From contig JAAZGQ010000218.1 of the NCBI GenBank assembly GCA_012511135.1, positions 1 through 15,430 of the forward strand: a stretch of DNA of 15,430 bases, read 5' to 3'. The notes under the pieces are model-generated. The model had not been told where the DNA came from. It searched no databases and saw only the letters and a program-made list of their open reading frames with translations. The stretch's first letter is position 1. The number at the start of each line of letters is the position of its first letter. Both the position numbers and the translations under genes were made by a program. This document shows, piece by piece, positions 1 to 6,851 of this stretch. The stretch is from Bacteroidales bacterium (GTDB lineage Bacteria > Bacteroidota > Bacteroidia > Bacteroidales > UBA1402).

Positions 1-68
1 CGGAACATTGCATTCGACAATGCTTCGATGATGGTTCCGTCCTGTTCTATTGCAGCTTGTTTTGCCAT
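1..68 (-). CDS. infA: Translation initiation factor IF-1 (5' part, cut by window edge)
   Basis: Only the first 22 codons and two further bases are present. The visible N-terminus begins MAKQAAIEQDGTIIEALSNA and continues MFR, which matches the start of bacterial IF-1, a small OB-fold protein (about 72 aa) that binds the 30S A site together with IF-2 and IF-3. The ATG lies 15 nt after the map stop codon, in the Bacteroidota order secY-map-infA. No Shine-Dalgarno is present; the upstream sequence is A/T-rich. The OB-fold core lies outside the window, so identity rests on the N-terminus and context. The partial gene has no complete reading frame here and is easy to miss. Confidence 0.93.
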   Translation of the reverse strand, partial: MAKQAAIEQDGTIIEALSNAMF

Positions 69-83
69 ATAATTTATTTCGAT

Positions 84-869
84 TTAAATGAAACGATCTC
101 CTATAACTTCTTTAATGTAATCAAACGAAGACAAAATTTCAGCTTTTCCCTTGCGTATAGCCACCGTATGTTCAAAATGTGCCGAAGGTTTACGGTCCGA
201 GGTGCGAACAGTCCAACCGTCGTTTTCTATCACTATGTTGCGCTTGCCCATATTGATCATAGGCTCAATGGCTATAACCATCCCTGTTTTTAACAAAGGG
301 CCAGCCCCTCTTTTACCTACGTTGGATACTTCGGGCTCTTCGTGCAAATTACGTCCTATTCCGTGACCAACCATTTCGCGAACCACAGTATATCCTCTGG
401 TCTGGCAATGCTGCTGAACAGCGTAGCCGATGTTTCCCAGTCTGCTGCCGTCAACGGCCTGCTCTATACCCAAATACAGAGCCTCTTTGGTTGTTTTCAT
501 CAAGTTTCGTAATTCCTCACGCACTTCTCCAACACAAAAAGTGTAGGCAGAATCCCCGTGATATCCGTTCTTGTAAGCGCCACAATCCACCGAAACAATA
601 TCTCCTTCGTGCAAAACTTGTTGAACCGAAGGTATTCCGTGTACTACCACTTCGTTGACAGAAATACAAAGTGAGGCGGGATAGCCATTGTAATGCAGAA
701 AGGAAGGGACAGCTCCACAGGAACGGATAAAATCCTCTCCAATCTGATCCAGGTATTTGGTTGTAACCCCCGGTTGTATAAATTTTGCAACTTCGGCCAA
801 CGCTTTGGCCACTATTTGATTACTTTCTCTCAGAAAGTCAATTTCTTCTTCTGTCTTCAAATAAATCAT
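84..869 (-). CDS. map: Type I methionine aminopeptidase
   Basis: A 261-aa cytosolic metalloprotease of the pita-bread fold that removes the initiator methionine from nascent proteins at the ribosome. All expected metal ligands are visible: D95 (VDCG), D106 (HGDSA), H169 (VGHGIG), E202 (IEPMI) and E233 (HFEHTVAI). H77 (VVHGIP) and H176 (NLHEEPEV) match the substrate-binding and catalytic histidines. The length is normal for the short type I form, with no N-terminal zinc-finger extension. It starts 9 nt after secY and is followed 15 nt later by infA, so it is probably co-transcribed with both. The start at 869 (MIYLKTEEEI) is the natural N-terminus of the family. No Shine-Dalgarno is seen. Confidence 0.98.
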   Translation of the reverse strand: MIYLKTEEEIDFLRESNQIVAKALAEVAKFIQPGVTTKYLDQIGEDFIRSCGAVPSFLHYNGYPASLCISVNEVVVHGIPSVQQVLHEGDIVSVDCGAYKNGYHGDSAYTFCVGEVREELRNLMKTTKEALYLGIEQAVDGSRLGNIGYAVQQHCQTRGYTVVREMVGHGIGRNLHEEPEVSNVGKRGAGPLLKTGMVIAIEPMINMGKRNIVIENDGWTVRTSDRKPSAHFEHTVAIRKGKAEILSSFDYIKEVIGDRFI

Positions 870-878
870 TGTCCGGCT

Positions 879-2207
879 TTAATAAGCAGCAATGCTTCCG
901 GTGCGTCCTTTGATGCGGCCCGACTTCAACAAACCGTCGTAATGCCTCATCAACAGATGACTTTCAATTTGCTGCAAAGTATCCAGGACAACTCCCACTA
1001 AAATCAGCAAAGAAGTTCCGCCAAAAAATTGCGAAAAGCCTTGGCTTACACCAAAGAAACTGGCAAAAGCGGGCATTATGGCAATAAAGGCTAAAAACAT
1101 AGATCCGGGGAAGGTGATCCGGGACATAATTTCGTCCAGATAGTCGGAGGTTCGTTTGCCGGGTTTAACTCCGGGAATAAATCCGCCGTTGCGTTTCATA
1201 TCTTCTGCCATTTGAACCGGATTAATGGTAATGGCTGTGTAAAACCAGGTGAACAGAATAATCAGAATGGCATAAATAAAATTATACCAAAAGCCTGTAA
1301 TATCACTTAAAGCGATGGCAAATGCACCACCTCCACCTGATTTTGAAAATTGCATTACCGTAGCCGGAATAAACATGATGGCTTGTGCAAAGATAATCGG
1401 CATCACCCCGGCTGCGTTTACTTTGAGCGGAATATATTGACGAGCTCCGCCGTATTGTTTGTTCCCGACTACTCTTTTTGCGTATTGAACGGGAATTTTT
1501 CTGGTTCCTTGCACTAAAAGTATAGAAAACACTGTAACAGCAAGCAAAAGCAATATTTCTCCAAGGAACATTATCAAACCTCCTGAATTTGCAGACAGAC
1601 GGGATACAAATTCCTGGAACAGCGACTGAGGTAAACGGGCGATGATACCGATCAAAATGATCATGGAAACACCGTTACCTATGCCCTTGTCAGTGATACG
1701 CTCTCCCAGCCACAAGGTAAACATACTACCCGATGCCAGCAAAATTACCGAAGATACACGGAACCAAAATCCGGAAGGAAGGGGTACTCCATTGGCAGAA
1801 AGGTTAGCCAGAAAAGCCGGACCTTGCAGCAACAAAATAGCCACCGTCAGATAACGGGTGTATTGGTTCATTTTGCGCCTGCCGCTCTCACCTTCCCGCT
1901 GCAATTTCTGGAAAAAAGGAACAGCCATACCCAACAACTGAATCACAATGGATGCAGATATATAGGGCATGATACCCAGTCCGAATACTGAAGCGTTGGA
2001 AAAAGCGCCTCCGGTAAACATATCCAGCAAAGACATTAGACCTTCACGGGTCTGAGCCTGTAAACCGGTCAACATCTGAGGATCAATACCAGGAAGTACT
2101 ACAAAAGATCCAAAGCGGAAAACGGCCACCAGCAAAAGTGTGGTCAGTAAACGGCTTTTGAGCTCTTCTATCTTCCAGATATTTTTTAAGGTTTCTATCA
2201 GTTTCAT
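879..2207 (-). CDS. secY: Protein translocase subunit SecY
   Basis: A 442-aa inner-membrane protein forming the protein-conducting channel with SecE and SecG. The sequence shows ten hydrophobic segments, roughly at residues 20-40, 73-97, 118-138, 150-168, 178-193, 210-234, 265-287, 306-326, 366-388 and 397-412. The plug region lies at about 57-72 between TM1 and TM2. The cytosolic loops that meet the ribosome or SecA are about 235-263 and 330-365 (with NGGFIPGVKPGKRTSDYLDE). The C-terminus ends GRTGSIAAY. It sits 15 nt after rplO and 9 nt before map, the usual spc-operon position, which ties channel supply to ribosome synthesis. Length and motifs are ordinary. No Shine-Dalgarno is visible. 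Confidence 0.98.
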   Translation of the reverse strand: MKLIETLKNIWKIEELKSRLLTTLLLVAVFRFGSFVVLPGIDPQMLTGLQAQTREGLMSLLDMFTGGAFSNASVFGLGIMPYISASIVIQLLGMAVPFFQKLQREGESGRRKMNQYTRYLTVAILLLQGPAFLANLSANGVPLPSGFWFRVSSVILLASGSMFTLWLGERITDKGIGNGVSMIILIGIIARLPQSLFQEFVSRLSANSGGLIMFLGEILLLLAVTVFSILLVQGTRKIPVQYAKRVVGNKQYGGARQYIPLKVNAAGVMPIIFAQAIMFIPATVMQFSKSGGGGAFAIALSDITGFWYNFIYAILIILFTWFYTAITINPVQMAEDMKRNGGFIPGVKPGKRTSDYLDEIMSRITFPGSMFLAFIAIMPAFASFFGVSQGFSQFFGGTSLLILVGVVLDTLQQIESHLLMRHYDGLLKSGRIKGRTGSIAAY

Positions 2208-2222
2208 TCGATTGTGTGTTTA

Positions 2223-2717
2223 TTATTCTTCAATCGTTTTAGTTTCCGTCTTTTCAGGAGCCTGAAATTCGCTGGTCAACTGAGCTTTGCCACCGGCTGC
2301 TTCAATGGCTTTTACAGCAGGAGCCGAAAAAGCATCTGCAATCACCTGCAACTTAGCACTGAGGCTGCCTTTGGCCAGGATTTTAACTTTTTGCGTGGCA
2401 GAAATAAAACCTGCCTGCAACAATACATCCCTGTTAATTAGCTTGTAAGATTTGCTTTCAGCCAGGGCTTGCAGTGTTTCCAGATTGATGGCTTTATATT
2501 CAACACGGTTGATGTTAGTAAAACCAAATTTGGGCAAACGGCGTTGTAAAGGCATCTGACCACCTTCGAAACCACGTTTTTTTGAATAACCCGAACGTGA
2601 TTTTGCTCCTTTGTGACCTCTGGTGGAGGTTCCCCCCATACCCGATCCCGGTCCGCGTCCAATACGTTTACGGCTTTTTACTGAGCCTGGTGCTGGTTTG
2701 AGATTATTTAGATTCAT
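2223..2717 (-). CDS. rplO: 50S ribosomal protein L15 (uL15)
   Basis: A large-subunit protein that stabilises 23S rRNA late in assembly. The start at 2717 (MNLNNLKPAPGS) is preferred to an in-frame ATG six codons upstream, because MNL(N/S)NLKP is the conserved N-terminus. The Gly/Arg/Lys-rich arm at residues 18-48 (RIGRGPGSGMGG, STRGHKGAKSRSG) is diagnostic and threads into rRNA. The protein is 164 aa, longer than the roughly 145-150 aa usual for L15. The extra residues form an acidic, Glu/Thr-rich C-terminal tail (after AAGGKAQL) that is probably disordered. It follows rpmD by 10 nt and precedes secY by 15 nt. Confidence 0.97.
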   Translation of the reverse strand: MNLNNLKPAPGSVKSRKRIGRGPGSGMGGTSTRGHKGAKSRSGYSKKRGFEGGQMPLQRRLPKFGFTNINRVEYKAINLETLQALAESKSYKLINRDVLLQAGFISATQKVKILAKGSLSAKLQVIADAFSAPAVKAIEAAGGKAQLTSEFQAPEKTETKTIEE

Positions 2718-2727
2718 GCTTGTATTT

Positions 2728-2904
2728 TTATTCAACGATTTTCACTAAGTGTTTTACTTTATTGACCATACCAAGGATAGCTGCATTCTCCTCGTGTTCT
2801 ACCACGTTGTTGAGTTTTTTCAATCCAAGAGCATCCAGGGTTCTTTTCTGATCTTTGGGTGCGCCAATACGACTTTTTACTTGTTTGATCTTTATAACCG
2901 ACAT
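2728..2904 (-). CDS. rpmD: 50S ribosomal protein L30 (uL30)
   Basis: A 58-aa large-subunit protein with the compact L30 fold. The start at 2904 (MSVIKIKQVKSRIGAPKDQK) is chosen over a longer in-frame extension to 2988 because it matches the family N-terminus, gives the usual length, and has a strong Shine-Dalgarno (AAGGAGGA) 7 nt upstream. Residues 16-37 (GAPKDQKRTLDALGLKKLNN) are the conserved L30 signature. It lies 13 nt after the rpsE stop; the Shine-Dalgarno shares bases with that stop codon. L30 is absent from some bacterial lineages but is normally present in Bacteroidota. Confidence 0.97.
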   Translation of the reverse strand: MSVIKIKQVKSRIGAPKDQKRTLDALGLKKLNNVVEHEENAAILGMVNKVKHLVKIVE

Positions 2905-2911
2905 GATAATT

Positions 2912-2919
2912 TCCTCCTT
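2912..2919 (-). promoter_or_regulatory. Strong Shine-Dalgarno for rpmD
   Basis: AAGGAGGA ends 7 nt before the rpmD ATG and overlaps the rpsE TAA stop. It decides the rpmD start and is one of only four clear Shine-Dalgarno sequences in the window. Confidence 0.85.
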
Positions 2920-3436
2920 ATCCTTTAAATACTCGTTCAACCGAAATACCCCTGTTTTGCGAAACCATATAAGCGTCGCGCAATTCACTCAGGGCTTTGA
3001 TAGTGGCTTTGACCATATTGTGGGGATTGGATGAGCCCAGTGATTTGGCTACCACGTCTGTCACACCGGCACTTTCGAGAACGGCACGCATGGCACCACC
3101 GGCATTGACCCCGGTACCCAGGGTAGCGGGTTTGATAATTACTTTGGCTCCGCTGTACTTGGCAAACTGTTCGTGAGGAATAGTGCCTTTGTAAACAGGA
3201 ACTCTGATCAAATTCTTCTTGGCTGCTTCAGCTCCTTTGGATATTGCTGCTGTTACTTCACCGGCTTTTCCAAGCCCCCAACCTACTATACCGTCTTCGT
3301 TACCTACCACCACAATGGCAGAAAAGCTAAAGGCACGTCCACCTTTTGTAACCTTGGTTACCCGGTTGATGGCCACTAACCTGTCTTTTAACTCCAAATC
3401 GTTGGTTGTCTTAACTCTGTTCAATTGTCCTGCCAT
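2918..3436 (-). CDS. rpsE: 30S ribosomal protein S5 (uS5)
   Basis: A 172-aa small-subunit protein that shapes the mRNA entry site and the decoding accuracy region with S4 and S12. The N-terminal double-stranded RNA-binding domain contains the loop VTKGGRAFSFSA (residues 29-40), where spectinomycin-resistance changes occur in other bacteria; the sequence looks wild type. The C-terminal domain carries GTGVNAGGAMRAVLE, diagnostic of S5. The start at 3436 (MAGQLNRVK) is chosen because the open frame extends upstream to 3571 only by running through rplR in another frame. It begins 4 nt after the rplR stop. No Shine-Dalgarno is seen. Confidence 0.97.
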   Translation of the reverse strand: MAGQLNRVKTTNDLELKDRLVAINRVTKVTKGGRAFSFSAIVVVGNEDGIVGWGLGKAGEVTAAISKGAEAAKKNLIRVPVYKGTIPHEQFAKYSGAKVIIKPATLGTGVNAGGAMRAVLESAGVTDVVAKSLGSSNPHNMVKATIKALSELRDAYMVSQNRGISVERVFKG

Positions 3437-3440
3437 GATG

Positions 3441-3785
3441 TTAAAATTTAAGTCCGCCTTTACGAGCGGCATCAGCCAATTCTTTAATTCTTCCGTGATA
3501 GAGATAACCGTTGCGGTCAAAAACCACTGTAGTAATACCTGCTTCAATGGCATTTTTGGCGGCCATTTCACCTACTTTGACAGCTTGTTCTTTTTTGCCG
3601 GTTTTTGTTTCGAGCTTCAAAGAAGAAGCAGAAGCCAGGGTTTTCCCGTCTTTATCATCTACAAATTGCACGTAAATTTGTTTGTTACTTCTAAACACGG
3701 TCATACGGGGGCTTGCGGAGGTTCCGAAGCTTTTGGAGCGTACCCGTTGTTTTATTTTGAGTCTTCTTAATTCTTTAGTTGTCAT
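3441..3785 (-). CDS. rplR: 50S ribosomal protein L18 (uL18)
   Basis: A 114-aa protein that binds 5S rRNA and, with L5, anchors it in the central protuberance. The N-terminal basic stretch (RRLKIKQRVRSKSFGT) is followed by PRMTVFRSNKQIYVQFVDD, the conserved opening of the L18 fold. The C-terminus has VVFDRNGYLYHGRIKELADA and GGLKF, both typical. The length is normal. It lies 21 nt after rplF and only 4 nt before rpsE, as in the standard spc order. No Shine-Dalgarno is visible. Confidence 0.98.
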   Translation of the reverse strand: MTTKELRRLKIKQRVRSKSFGTSASPRMTVFRSNKQIYVQFVDDKDGKTLASASSLKLETKTGKKEQAVKVGEMAAKNAIEAGITTVVFDRNGYLYHGRIKELADAARKGGLKF

Positions 3786-3806
3786 ATCTGGTAGAGTTTT
3801 ATACGA

Positions 3807-4364
3807 TTATTTCTTGGCAGCAGATTTACCGGCTTTTCTGCGAACTACTTCGCCCTGGAAGCGGATACCTTTACCCTTGTAAGGTTCAGGCTTGCGGAAA
3901 GAGCGGATCTTGGCACAAATCTGTCCAAGTAATTGTTTATCGCAGGATTCAAGCATAATCAGCGGATTCTTGTTACGTTCCGACTTCGTCTCTACTTTCA
4001 CTTCCTGAGGCAGGAGCATGTAAATTTCGTGGGTATAACCAAGGGCCAATTTCAATAATTGTCCGTCGTTGCTGGCACGATAACCGACACCAACCAACTC
4101 CTGTACACTGCGAAAACCTTCTGATACTCCGACTACCATGTTGTGAATAAGGGCACGATACAAGCCATGCAGGGCACGATGTTCCTTGTCCTCCGAAGGA
4201 CGGGAAACATAAACAGTGTCGTCTTTAACTTCTATGCTGATGCCCCCGGTCAAAAGCTGCTGCAGCTGGCCTTTGGGACCCTTTACGCTTACAACATTGT
4301 TGTTGTCAACTTCAACGCTAACCTTAGAAGGGATAGCTATAGGCAATTTTCCAATTCTTGACAT
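3807..4364 (-). CDS. rplF: 50S ribosomal protein L6 (uL6)
   Basis: A 185-aa large-subunit protein near the sarcin-ricin loop, where it helps form the factor-binding site. It has two tandem L6 domains: the first starts MSRIGKLPIAIPSKV and the second carries the signature PEPYKGKGIRFQGE (residues about 158-171) before a basic C-terminus. The start at 4364 is supported by a strong Shine-Dalgarno 6 nt upstream. It follows rpsH by 18 nt and precedes rplR by 21 nt. Nothing in the sequence departs from family expectation. Confidence 0.98.
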   Translation of the reverse strand: MSRIGKLPIAIPSKVSVEVDNNNVVSVKGPKGQLQQLLTGGISIEVKDDTVYVSRPSEDKEHRALHGLYRALIHNMVVGVSEGFRSVQELVGVGYRASNDGQLLKLALGYTHEIYMLLPQEVKVETKSERNKNPLIMLESCDKQLLGQICAKIRSFRKPEPYKGKGIRFQGEVVRRKAGKSAAKK

Positions 4365-4370
4365 ATTATT

Positions 4371-4380
4371 CTCCTCCTCT
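4371..4380 (-). promoter_or_regulatory. Strong Shine-Dalgarno for rplF
   Basis: AGAGGAGGAG lies 6 nt before the rplF ATG in the 18-nt rpsH-rplF gap. It is unusually strong for a genome where most genes in this operon have no Shine-Dalgarno. Confidence 0.85.
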
Positions 4381-4382
4381 GA

Positions 4383-4778
4383 TTAATAAATGTAACATAA
4401 AACTTCTCCGCCGAGTTTTAATTCTCTGGCTTCCTTATCTGTGATCACACCCTGGGAGGTTGAAATAACAGCTATACCCAAACCATTGAGTACACGCGGA
4501 ATCTCACGGTGTCCAACATACCTGCGAAGGCCGGGAGTGGATACACGTACCAGTTTTTTGATGGCATTTTGTTTACTCAGGGGGTCGTACTTCAAAGCAA
4601 TCTTAATGCTACCCTGAGGGCCGTCTTCCACGAACTTGTAGTTCAGGATATAGCCCTTTTTTAAAAGGATTTTGGTGATTTCCTTTTTCAAATTTGATGC
4701 GGGAATTTCAACTACCCTGTGATTGGCACTGATAGCATTCCGCAATCTGGTTAAATAATCTGCAATAGGATCTGTCAT
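4383..4778 (-). CDS. rpsH: 30S ribosomal protein S8 (uS8)
   Basis: A 131-aa primary 16S rRNA-binding protein that holds the central domain by binding helix 21. MTDPIADYLTRLRNA is the conserved N-terminus, and STSQGV (residues 106-111) with GGEVLCYIY at the C-terminus forms the S8 signature. In E. coli S8 is the translational repressor of the spc operon. Here the gene is preceded by a 59-nt gap, the longest inside the spc part of this locus, and that gap holds a bulged hairpin. The start has no Shine-Dalgarno. Confidence 0.98.
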   Translation of the reverse strand: MTDPIADYLTRLRNAISANHRVVEIPASNLKKEITKILLKKGYILNYKFVEDGPQGSIKIALKYDPLSKQNAIKKLVRVSTPGLRRYVGHREIPRVLNGLGIAVISTSQGVITDKEARELKLGGEVLCYIY

Positions 4779-4791
4779 ATTGTTAGTTTAA

Positions 4792-4815
4792 ATTGATCCG
4801 GCCTACCCGGACAAT
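4792..4815 (-). promoter_or_regulatory. Bulged RNA hairpin in the rpsN-rpsH gap
   Basis: On the transcript strand the arms are ATTG-TCCGG and CCGGA-T-CAAT around the loop GTAGG. This gives nine base pairs interrupted by one unpaired U. It lies 13 nt before the rpsH ATG, in a 59-nt gap that is otherwise A/T-rich. It is not a terminator, because no U-run follows. An S8-responsive control element is a possibility by analogy with E. coli, but the sequence was not shown to resemble 16S helix 21. The structure was found by eye, without a folding program. Confidence 0.5.
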
Positions 4816-4837
4816 ATTTAATAATATTTTTTAATGT

Positions 4838-5107
4838 TTACCAGCTGGCCTTGCGAACACCGGGTATCAAGCCTTGTGAAGCCATTTCACGAAACTGTAT
4901 ACGTGAAACACCAAACTGACGCATGTAACCTTTGGGTCTTCCGGTAATCTTGCAACGATTATGAATGCGTACCGGGCAGGAGTTTTTAGGTAAATCCTGC
5001 AATGCTTCGTAGTTACCTTCTGCTTTGAGTCTGGCTCTTTTTTCGGCGTACCTGGCAATAAGTTTTGCTCGGTTTACCTCGCGGGCTTTCATTGATTCTT
5101 TTGCCAT
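4838..5107 (-). CDS. rpsN: 30S ribosomal protein S14 (uS14), zinc-free form
   Basis: An 89-aa protein of the 30S head, near S3, S10 and S19. The sequence has only two cysteines (in NSCPVRIHNRCKITGRP), not the CxxC...CxxC zinc ribbon of the short form, and its length is that of the long zinc-independent type. GRPKGYMRQFGVSRIQFREMA is the conserved core, and GLIPGVRKASW is the typical C-terminus. It sits 8 nt after rplE and 59 nt before rpsH. No Shine-Dalgarno is seen upstream of the ATG. Confidence 0.98.
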   Translation of the reverse strand: MAKESMKAREVNRAKLIARYAEKRARLKAEGNYEALQDLPKNSCPVRIHNRCKITGRPKGYMRQFGVSRIQFREMASQGLIPGVRKASW

Positions 5108-5115
5108 AATGCTAT

Positions 5116-5670
5116 TTAATTATTATTGATGTTCTTGAAAGGCAAACCAAATTCCTTGAGCAGGGCATAGCCTTCTTCGTCGGTTTTGGCGCTGGTTACC
5201 ATAGTAATGTTCATTCCTACCAGGTGGGAAATGTTGTCAATGTTGATTTCAGGAAATATAATCTGTTCCTGCACTCCCATAGTGTAGTTGCCACGTCCGT
5301 CCAGTTTGCTTTCGATGCCTTTGAAGTCCCTGATACGGGGCAGGGCAACTCTTACAAGGCGTTCCAGAAATTCGTACATCTTTTCACGGCGTAAAGTCAC
5401 CATAACTCCAATGGGCATTTTTTTACGCAGTTTGAAGTTGGATATATCCTTTTTGGACAATGTTGCCACGGCTTTTTGCCCGGTTATGGCAGACAATTCA
5501 GCAATGGCAGTATCAATAATCTTTTTGTCTGCCACAGCCATACCCAAACCTTGGTTAATGACTATTTTTTCTAATTTTGGCACCTGCATCACTGAGGTAT
5601 ACCCAAATTCTTTTGTTAAAGCAGGAATTATACGTTCCTGATATTCTTTTTTGAGGCTGGCTGTATTCAT
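5116..5670 (-). CDS. rplE: 50S ribosomal protein L5 (uL5)
   Basis: A 184-aa protein of the central protuberance that binds 5S rRNA and contacts P-site tRNA. Conserved segments include PKLEKIVINQGLG near residue 31, LRKKMPIGVMVTLR in the middle, and VGMNITMVTSAKTDEEG with LLKEFGLPF at the C-terminus. Its ATG overlaps the rplX stop by one base (TAATG), and a strong Shine-Dalgarno lies inside the last rplX codons, so coupling to rplX is likely. The rplE start is the site of S8 repression in E. coli. Length is normal. Confidence 0.98.
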   Translation of the reverse strand: MNTASLKKEYQERIIPALTKEFGYTSVMQVPKLEKIVINQGLGMAVADKKIIDTAIAELSAITGQKAVATLSKKDISNFKLRKKMPIGVMVTLRREKMYEFLERLVRVALPRIRDFKGIESKLDGRGNYTMGVQEQIIFPEINIDNISHLVGMNITMVTSAKTDEEGYALLKEFGLPFKNINNN

Positions 5671-5990
5671 TACTTAATTTCCTCCCCTGATTTTTTGGAT
5701 ATTCTGACTAATTTCCCTTTATCATTTCTGGCACGACCTATGCGGGTAGCTTTACCCGATTTAGGATCCAAGGGATTTAAATTGGAAATGTGAACGGGAG
5801 CTTCTTTTTTAAGAATGCCACCCTGGGGACTTTTGGCATTGGGCTTGGTGTGCCTGGATACAAAATTGACCCCTTCTACGATGGCCCGTTTTTTGTCAAC
5901 GTCCACCTCGAGCACGCGACCGGTTTTACCCTTATCCTCGCCTGCATTCACAAATACTGTGTCGCCTTTTTTAATATGTAGCTTTGTCAT
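5670..5990 (-). CDS. rplX: 50S ribosomal protein L24 (uL24)
   Basis: A 106-aa assembly-initiator protein that binds the 5' domain of 23S rRNA near the exit tunnel. The N-terminal KOW motif is clear (KKGDTVFVNAGEDKGKTGRV, from residue 7), followed by EGVNFVSRHTKPN and HISNLNPLDPKSGKATR. The ATG at 5990 (MTKLHIKKGD) is chosen over an in-frame TTG seven codons upstream because it matches the family N-terminus. It starts 21 nt after rplN and its stop overlaps the rplE start by one base. No Shine-Dalgarno is seen. Confidence 0.97.
   Translation of the reverse strand: MTKLHIKKGDTVFVNAGEDKGKTGRVLEVDVDKKRAIVEGVNFVSRHTKPNAKSPQGGILKKEAPVHISNLNPLDPKSGKATRIGRARNDKGKLVRISKKSGEEIK
5678..5686 (-). promoter_or_regulatory. 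Strong Shine-Dalgarno for rplE
   Basis: GGGAGGAAA lies within the last codons of rplX (encoding SGEEIK), about 10 nt before the rplE ATG. The bases are also constrained by the conserved L24 C-terminus, so the Shine-Dalgarno may be partly incidental. Confidence 0.7.
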
Positions 5991-6011
5991 TATGATGATA
6001 TTTCTATTCAA

Positions 6012-6377
6012 TTATAGTACTTCGGGAGCCAAAGAAACAATCTTCATGTTGGTATTGCGAAGTTCTCTGGCAACCGGGCCAAAAATACGACTTCCACGCA
6101 ACTCGTCAGCATTGGTCAACATTACACAGGCATTGTCGTCAAATCGAATATATGAACCGTCGGCTCTTTTGATCTCTTTCTTGGTACGGACAATTACGGC
6201 CTTGGAGACAACTCCTTTTTTCATTTCACTGGAGGGAATCACATTTTTTACCGCTACCACGATAGTATCTCCCACCGAGGCATAACGTCTTCCGGTACCT
6301 CCCAGCACACGGATGCACAACACCTCTTTTGCACCACTGTTATCGGCTACATTGAGCCTGCTTTCTGATTGTATCAT
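6012..6377 (-). CDS. rplN: 50S ribosomal protein L14 (uL14)
   Basis: A 121-aa protein of the subunit interface that takes part in intersubunit bridges and is bound by the silencing factor RsfS. MIQSESRLNVADNSGAKEV is the near-universal N-terminus and carries the L14 signature. SRIFGPVARELR and KIVSLAPEVL close the protein as expected. It begins 2 nt after the rpsQ stop, so translation is probably coupled. This junction corresponds to the S10/spc operon boundary of E. coli; here there is no room for a separate promoter or terminator. Confidence 0.98.
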   Translation of the reverse strand: MIQSESRLNVADNSGAKEVLCIRVLGGTGRRYASVGDTIVVAVKNVIPSSEMKKGVVSKAVIVRTKKEIKRADGSYIRFDDNACVMLTNADELRGSRIFGPVARELRNTNMKIVSLAPEVL

Positions 6378-6379
6378 GA

Positions 6380-6637
6380 TTATTTCGCTCTTTCGATAAT
6401 TTCAACTAATCTCCATCTCTTGGTTTTACTCAGGGGACGGGTTTCCATAATCTTTACGGAATCACCAATGTTACATTCGTTCTTTTCGTCATGGGCATAG
6501 TACTTTTTGGTCTTGCTCACAAACTTTCTGTAAATCGGATGTTTTTCCTTGAATTTACTCACAACGGTGATGGACTTGTCCCCTTTGTTGCCGATGACAA
6601 CACCGTATCTCTCTTTTCTTAAATTTCTGGTTTCCAT
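6380..6637 (-). CDS. rpsQ: 30S ribosomal protein S17 (uS17)
   Basis: An 85-aa primary rRNA-binding protein of the 30S body with an OB fold. METRNLRKERYGVVIGNKGD is the typical N-terminus, HPIYRKFVSKTKKYYAHDE is the conserved middle, and GDSVKIMETRPLSKTKRW is the S17 signature. It follows rpmC by 11 nt and precedes rplN by 2 nt. Length is normal, and no Shine-Dalgarno is visible. Confidence 0.98.
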   Translation of the reverse strand: METRNLRKERYGVVIGNKGDKSITVVSKFKEKHPIYRKFVSKTKKYYAHDEKNECNIGDSVKIMETRPLSKTKRWRLVEIIERAK

Positions 6638-6648
6638 CAGGCTATGTA

Positions 6649-6846
6649 TTAATTTTGTTCTTTACTTCTTTCAATTAGTATCGTTGTCAAACGTGCTATC
6701 AACCTACGGCTTTCTTTGATCTGGACAGGATTATCCAAAGGTGAAATGCTGTGCTGAAGTATCAAGGTATTCAAATGGTCGTTTTCGGCATCGATACGTT
6801 CCTTTATCTCCTTAATGCTTAATTCTCTTACTTCTTTAGCTTTCAT
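6649..6846 (-). CDS. rpmC: 50S ribosomal protein L29 (uL29)
   Basis: A 65-aa helical-hairpin protein at the tunnel exit, next to L23, where trigger factor and SRP dock. The sequence is almost entirely predicted helix: VRELSIKEIKERIDAENDHL, then ESRRLIARLTTILIERSKEQ, the latter containing the L29 signature (RRxIARLxTIL). It starts 5 nt after rplP and ends 11 nt before rpsQ. The start (MKAKEVRELS) matches the family. No Shine-Dalgarno is seen. Confidence 0.97.
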   Translation of the reverse strand: MKAKEVRELSIKEIKERIDAENDHLNTLILQHSISPLDNPVQIKESRRLIARLTTILIERSKEQN

Positions 6847-6851
6847 AGGTC

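Noticed and set aside
3437..3571. 45-residue N-terminal extension of S5 in the open frame
   Set aside because: It runs through rplR in another frame, does not resemble S5, and the family start MAGQLNRV lies at 3436.
3219..3770. 183-aa open frame on the plus strand across rpsE and rplR
   Set aside because: It is the antisense of two certain ribosomal protein genes, shows no family-like sequence and has no promoter or start context of its own.
5991..6011. TTG start adding seven residues to L24
   Set aside because: The residues do not match the family; ATG at 5990 gives the standard MTKLHIKKGD start.
5815..6285. 156-aa plus-strand open frame over rplX and rplN
   Set aside because: Antisense shadow of conserved genes; the sequence resembles no protein family and is low in coding character.
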